DNA of 64,000 nt from Sitta carolinensis (Eukaryota > Chordata > Aves > Passeriformes > Sittidae). Positions within the stretch are counted from its first letter, which is position 1; each line of letters opens with the position of its first letter. This document shows positions 59,701-64,000 of the stretch, piece after piece. Where the stretch lies: positions 35,007,743-35,071,742 of the forward strand of contig CM063283.1 of assembly GCA_032173965.1 (NCBI GenBank), written 5' to 3'. The position numbers were made by a program, and so were the translations under genes. Below the pieces are notes generated by a model, which had not been told where the DNA came from, did no database searches, and saw nothing but the letters and a program-made list of their open reading frames with translations.

Positions 59701-62296
59701 GTGCATTGTGTCTCTGATGTAACTGAGAGCAGACTATGCCCTCTCTGGACCTAACTGCTCCCTTTTATGAGAAAAATATTGTCCTTCAGGAATTCTGAAA
59801 AGAAAGTGAGTTTCCTTAGTTTAGGTGCTCTTCCACCCAAACAGAGCTTGGGGACAGACCAAAACCACCCACCTAGCCAGTACCTTCACAAAGCCTCTGG
59901 CCACTGATGTCCCTTCTCACCACCCATCAACAGAATCACAGAATCGGCTGCATTGGAAAAAGTCCAACCTAAATGATCACAGTACTGTCATCTTCTTGTT
60001 GGGGAAGAGATCTCATTAAAGGGTTTTGTTTTCTGTTTTAGTAAGACCCTGAGTAAATGATAAATGGCCTCCTGGTGCTGCAAACTGAATAAAAGGGCAT
60101 AAACTACCCTGGTTTGGTGAGGGGAATTCTCTGTGGGAAGAGACTAATTGGCACGCAGAGCTCTGGAGCACAAGTCCACCTAGGCAGGTCTGGATGATAA
60201 AACAGTGGGCTGAACTCCTCCTCACTGATGCAGTCCTGTGTTGGAAAGGATTCTTTCCAGGGTCAATTACTCTGTTAGTTTGAGGAGAGCTAGACTAGAG
60301 GAGAAGCATGGCTAATGCACCTCAGACAACAATTATGTTTTATAGACTGCAAGTAACCTACTGCTAACTCCCCATCTCTTTAACAGTTCCTTGATTTGAA
60401 AGGCTGGTGATAAGTGATGCTTACTTTGTTGATGTTTTTAATAAAATATCATAGGTGAAAGAAAGGAAGGGGTTCTTAGCTGACTGTGTTTGTAGAGAGG
60501 GATCATACATACAGGCTAATACACAGACTTTTGCCCATCCAGAGTGAAAAACAACTTGAGCACTGAAGTTTCACTGTCTCCAGTGGGAAGAACATAATTT
60601 CTCTCTTTCCATCCATGGAAGAATTTCACTATGGCAAAATTTCCTTTTCATAGCCCAAATTTTCCCTTGCTTTCTTTTCTAAACCTTAGGGTGTGCTATG
60701 AATGCCAGACAACTTACCTTGCTGTACTGTGCCACTTTGTGACAGACCTCGGTGCTGGTACCCAGAAGCCCCACTCCAAGAGTATCCAGAATCATTCTCT
60801 TACTTCTCTGAATTACTTGATCTGTCAATTGATTTGCATTCAAACCATGAATCACCTTGGCAAAATTTCCTGTAACTGTCTGGGAAGGAAAAAAAAGAAA
60901 GAAAAAGAAGAAGTAGGTATTTCTCTATATTTAAAGTAAACACTCTATTTTTATTTTCTTTCCTCTTTTTTTTTTTTTTTTTTTTTTTTTCCTTTCAGTT
61001 TTGGGCTACTGTCTAGCACACTGGCCATTTCTGCCTCTGCTTACATGAATTGCATCAGCAAAACCAAGGTTTGAATTCTTCCTCTTTTTATTCCCAGAAA
61101 TGTCACTGTGTTATTTATATTTTATGTATGCTTTCATCATTATCCTTTTCTGTTCTGTATTTCTTCTGCTTTCTCCTTGGGCCCTTGAGAGTATGCACTG
61201 TAGGTGCTATAACTATGCAAGATTATTTCTATCATCTCTAGCTCATCCCCATCTCATGTCCATCTTTAATTACTATTCACACACACACACACACATACCC
61301 TGAAGAGAAGTAAAAACATGTCTTTCCCATAGCACCTACTTGTTGGTGTTGAAATCAGTGGGAGAGCAGCATTTCAAGCCAGTGCACCAACTACCACACA
61401 AGAAGGCAAGATTTAATCTCCCTGACTGGCAGCCTTACTATCCCAAACCTTGCTGAGCTTGGAGCTCAGCAGGAGGCAGGATTTGGCAGCGCTACCTTGC
61501 GCACATTGCTCATAGCTCCCAGCTCCCATTGAATTTGCTCTCAGCTGGAGTCCCAGCTTTTCTCCAAGACAAGATCTTGCCTCTTTGAAAAGCAGTGGTT
61601 CCTTGTTCCTGGATCCTGATGATCTGGGAATTATATATATTTATTTTCCTCTGCTACTGAGCAGTGACCCGTTATGCAAATTCAACCTGCTTCTTGGCTG
61701 TGAGCTGCTGTTTGTGTCTGTATTAGAAAATAATTTAAAACTTCCCTTCCTGGACCATTAGAAATGTCCCACTGTAGAGGTACACATTATTTACAACCAG
61801 TCTATATACACAGTTTCTTTTTATACTGGCAGTAGTGAATATTTATCTTCCCTCTCTTTGGAAATTATCTCCTTTCATCTTCCCTCTTCCTTCCCCTTCC
61901 TTTACTCCCCTGCACATATCCACACAGAGCAGTGGTATTTCCTTTTGGCCTTCATTTTGCTGAGGTAAACAAACCAAACTGTGCTGTTCTTTCATTTACA
62001 ATATGGACTCACCCCTACTATGCTCGTATATTTTCATTGTGTTGTTCTCACTGCATTCCTCTTCCTCACTGGTGACCAGAATTGTACCCATCATTAAAAA
62101 CATGTTCTCACTCACACTTGTAGTGAAGCATTAAGATTATCTCGAGGAAGCAGTTACAATCAGTTTAAAGCAGGTGAACCACATATCCTGTGGTGTGATA
62201 GGCACCTACAGCAAAGTATGGAGTGAGGATATGAAAGCTTAAATAGAGAATAGCATCTTACAATGCAAAGAAACAAGACAGTACCTTTGCCCACAT
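55828..62296 (-). CDS. ACOD1: ACOD1 (IRG1), cis-aconitate decarboxylase, complete in five exons
   Basis: Mitochondria-associated enzyme of activated macrophages that turns cis-aconitate into itaconate, an antibacterial and immunoregulatory metabolite. It belongs to the MmgE/PrpD family. Minus-strand exons are 62296-62285, 60879-60718, 59649-59560, 57561-57356 and 56782-55828, giving 474 residues (human 481). With the four-codon first exon (M-W-A-K), active-site residues fall exactly on human numbers: D93, T97, H103, H159, K207, K272 and H277. The Tyr matching human Y318 is at 319 because of a one-residue insertion. The C-terminal tail after C-S-V-L-S-T is short and divergent, as expected for this family. 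All junctions are in frame with GT-AG ends. It is likely induced by interferon/LPS through the upstream element at 62478. It is convergent with the ES1-like gene. Confidence 0.96.
56783..57355 (-). other. ACOD1 intron 4
   Basis: 573 bases, AT-rich, nothing recognised. Confidence 0.75.
57356..57561 (-). CDS. ACOD1: ACOD1 exon 4
   Basis: 206 bases, V-H-S-M-D-F-D-D-T-W-H-P-A-T-H-P to N-I-P-K plus a split Arg. It carries D93, T97 and H103. The acceptor is ttccattag and the donor gtactt. Confidence 0.96.
57562..59559 (-). other. ACOD1 intron 3
   Basis: 2.0 kb, with no recognised repeat or gene. The short open frames in it are not family-like. Confidence 0.7.
59560..59649 (-). CDS. ACOD1: ACOD1 exon 3
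   Basis: 30 codons, phase 0 at both ends: I-Y-S-S-D-L-S-S-T-I-W-G then R-L-P-P-L-Y-A-A-F-V-N-G-V-A. The donor is gtaagg. Confidence 0.95.
59650..60717 (-). other. ACOD1 intron 2
   Basis: 1.1 kb, with a short CR1 tail fragment and otherwise nothing recognised. Confidence 0.7.
59936..59985 (-). mobile_element. Short CR1 3'-end fragment
   Basis: The top strand AATCACAGAATCGGCTGCAT then GGAAAAAGTCCAACC resembles the reversed 3' end of CR1. It lies in ACOD1 intron 2. Confidence 0.55.
60718..60879 (-). CDS. ACOD1: ACOD1 exon 2
   Basis: 54 codons, T-V-T-G-N-F-A-K-V-I-H-G-L to V-A-Q-Y-S-K, including the family-typical I-Q-R-S-K-R-M-I-L-D-T-L-G. The acceptor is ttcccag and the donor gtaagt. A second AG four bases later would be possible but breaks the frame. 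Confidence 0.94.
60966..60990 (+). repeat. T25 homopolymer
   Basis: Uninterrupted T run in ACOD1 intron 1. Confidence 0.9.
61278..61295 (+). repeat. (CA)9 microsatellite
   Basis: Perfect dinucleotide run in ACOD1 intron 1. Confidence 0.9.
62285..62296 (-). CDS. ACOD1: ACOD1 exon 1 coding part, four codons (M-W-A-K)
   Basis: Minus strand CTGCAAGATGTGGGCAAAG followed by donor gtactg. It joins in phase 0 to T-V-T-G-N-F-A and corresponds to the human first four residues M-M-L-K. It is supported by exact agreement of downstream active-site numbering and by a TATA box about 80 bases upstream of the ATG. Confidence 0.8.
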
Positions 62297-62374
62297 CTTG
62301 CAGGGGGGATGCACGTCCCGGAGAGATGCAGCAAATGAGTGGTGGACAGTAAGCAGGGAAACTCACTCTCTCAC

Positions 62375-62382
62375 TATTTATA
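62375..62382 (-). promoter_or_regulatory. TATA box of ACOD1
   Basis: Minus strand CATATAAATAG, about 80 bases before the start codon. A TATA box at this distance predicts a start near 62,350 and a 5'UTR of about 50 bases. A sharp TATA promoter fits an inducible immune gene. Confidence 0.75.
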
Positions 62383-62477
62383 TGTGTCTGTCTGAGGTGG
62401 GGGAAGGAATATGAGGCCTTTCTACTTAAGAATCTTGTCCTGCCCATTTCCTCTTCTGCCTGTAAATGTTCTTTTTG

Positions 62478-62495
62478 CTTCACTTTCAACTTTCC
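62478..62495 (-). promoter_or_regulatory. IRF/ISRE-type element upstream of ACOD1
   Basis: Minus strand GGAAAGTTGAAAGTGAAG contains two GAAA-type half-sites (GAAAGTTGAAAGTGAA), close to the IRF binding pattern. It lies about 100 bases upstream of the TATA box. Binding is inferred from the motif and from the known interferon/LPS induction of IRG1. Confidence 0.55.
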
Positions 62496-62499
62496 TCTG

Positions 62500-64000
62500 A
62501 CTAATTGCACTATAAACCTCTAGAACACATGTGATAGGACTTAGCCAGTCATGTTTACATGTTGTGTAAATTAATACATGTAATATTTCGTTACCAGATA
62601 GAAACCAATTCATCTGGTAGCACAGAGAGTACCACAGTAATCCATAGATAGCTCTACTGGTTGGAAAAGTCCAGTACTAGACTACAGGATGGCAAAGGCT
62701 GTTTTATCTTAAACAACCTGTTCTGAATTTGTTTTGGGTTTTTTTCCTTCTTTTGCTATATGTCTCCTTTCTAACACTCACAATTCAGACTTGGGAAATG
62801 TGTGCCATAAGAATTTCAGACCATAAATTGGATTAAGACAGTTCTTGGCACTTAGCAGTGTGTTAACAGCATGAATCCCTGTGTGTCAGCAATAGATAGT
62901 GAGTAAGAAATCCCTGCTTATCCCATCAGGAAGGGAGCAGGCCCCACAGGAGCATGACTAGGGGCCACTGAATAATTCTGAAGTAAATAATGATGTCTGA
63001 AGTATGGGAATCACCTGGGTTATGAAACAAAGTCTCAGAATTACAGCCTTACACTTCCATAAGTGCTGCCTAAACAGTCTAAGAACCTCAGCCTTTTACT
63101 GGGAATACCTTCAAATAATTTTGTAAAGTCTTATCTAACTCCTGAGTGCTTCCAGGTAGATAACAGCATGGGTCTAGAGGTGAAGCTAAACATCGATTTG
63201 AGTGGTTCTTACCACTACCGAAAGGTCCTGTTTCAGGCTGTGTCCTTCCCCCTCTCCTCTTCTTGGATACATGGTTCTCCTCCTCCCTGAGCCAGCCCTG
63301 ATGCTGAGCAGACCCATTTCTGAGCTTGTCATTTCTGAGCCTGTCTCCAGAGATTCTGTGATTCTCAGCAGTCAGGCATAACTGAGTTTCATTCCCTCAA
63401 AAATGCAAAATTAAATCTTGCAGCAGAAGCAAGCAGAAGGAGAGAGGAGTAGGGCTAGCAATATTCTGTGAAATTTTGGGAGGGTGCGGACAGGTAACAT
63501 GTTGCTTGTTCCCCAGCAAGTTCTAAGCAAGATATTTGCCTGTTTTGCCCATGCTTTTAGCCAGTTCTGCTTTTGGATATCATCTGCTAGTGCATAACTT
63601 GATGCTGAAAATTGCGCTGGGTAACAAAGTGCCTTAAATGATAGAAACAGTGATGAATCAGTTTATGGATACAGCCAAAGAGCCTGAGGCCCGGGACTCC
63701 CTCCAAGTACATATATAATTTTGTACAGGCTAACCTGTATCACGTGAAGGTTCCATCTAAACCCTTGTCCTGTCTATTAAATAGGAGCAGCTGTTCAGCA
63801 TGGCTACTAAACATATTCTTACACTTTTCTCAATGAGTATGCCACAGTTTCCTCACCCATGCCGGTATAACTCACATCTACATAAAACATCCCAGCACAT
63901 GTCCTAGGTCTTGGATGTGTTTTGCCAAATCCTGACCCCATAGGGATAGAGAACCAGAGTGTGCATTTGTGCTTCTTCCTTGTCCCCCATACTTCCACAC
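62500..64000. other. Upstream flank of ACOD1, intergenic
   Basis: No exon or recognised repeat in the last 1.5 kb. It may contain further ACOD1 control elements, but I cannot name any with support. Confidence 0.6.

Larger units (their letters stand above)
60880..62284 (-). other. ACOD1 intron 1
   Basis: 1.4 kb, with a T25 run at 60,966-60,990 (A25 on the gene strand) and a (CA)9 at 61,278. No gene inside. Confidence 0.75.

Noticed and set aside
1..64000. CRISPR array, operon or bacterial-type defence system
   Set aside because: No spaced direct repeats and no prokaryotic gene layout. Everything recognised is vertebrate.

Overview
This window reads as ordinary nuclear DNA of a bird, most likely a passerine. 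The evidence is multi-exon vertebrate genes with GT-AG introns, CpG-island promoters, CR1 LINE fragments, ERVL-type LTRs of the songbird kind, and a tRNA-Ile/CR1 hybrid SINE matching what I know as the passerine TguSINE1. The gene order MYCBP2-FBXL3-CLN5-(ES1-like)-ACOD1 is the human 13q22 block in mirror order, with one extra gene inserted. No database search was run. Gene names come from recognising the translated exons, and human residue numbers are from memory.

Layout. 1-8,985 (+): the last nine coding exons of MYCBP2 (PAM/PHR1 ubiquitin ligase), covering the RING and tandem-cysteine catalytic end, with 3'UTR and poly(A) signal. 9-16.5 kb: intergenic, with CR1 pieces and a GC-richer block I cannot classify. 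16.6-17.2 kb: a CR1 copy directly against a CpG island at 17.2-17.9 kb, the FBXL3 promoter. 17.4-34.6 kb (+): FBXL3, the F-box protein that targets cryptochromes, with four coding exons. 38.46-45.23 kb (-): CLN5, the lysosomal BMP synthase, four exons, convergent with FBXL3. 48.9-54.25 kb (+): a four-exon ES1/GATD3-like gene of the DJ-1/PfpI superfamily, without a mitochondrial leader. 55.3-62.35 kb (-): ACOD1/IRG1, the itaconate-forming cis-aconitate decarboxylase, complete in five exons, with a four-codon first exon, a TATA box and an IRF-type element upstream. 62.5-64 kb: intergenic.

The genes do not form an operon or one pathway. Two E3-ligase components (MYCBP2, FBXL3) lie next to a lysosomal enzyme and two metabolic enzymes.

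Most useful observations. (1) FBXL3 and CLN5 each carry a single-base deletion in an otherwise perfect reading frame, both beside short T runs, so consensus error must be excluded before either is called real. (2) The ES1-like paralogue has an in-frame stop 12 bases upstream of its ATG and so cannot carry a leader from this exon. (3) A SINE lies six bases past an ES1-like splice donor. (4) FBXL3 intron 4 holds an exon-like segment that splices in phase and ends in a stop. (5) An intact solo LTR in CLN5 has a perfect 5-bp target duplication. I found no bacterial-type system, CRISPR array or novel multigene system.
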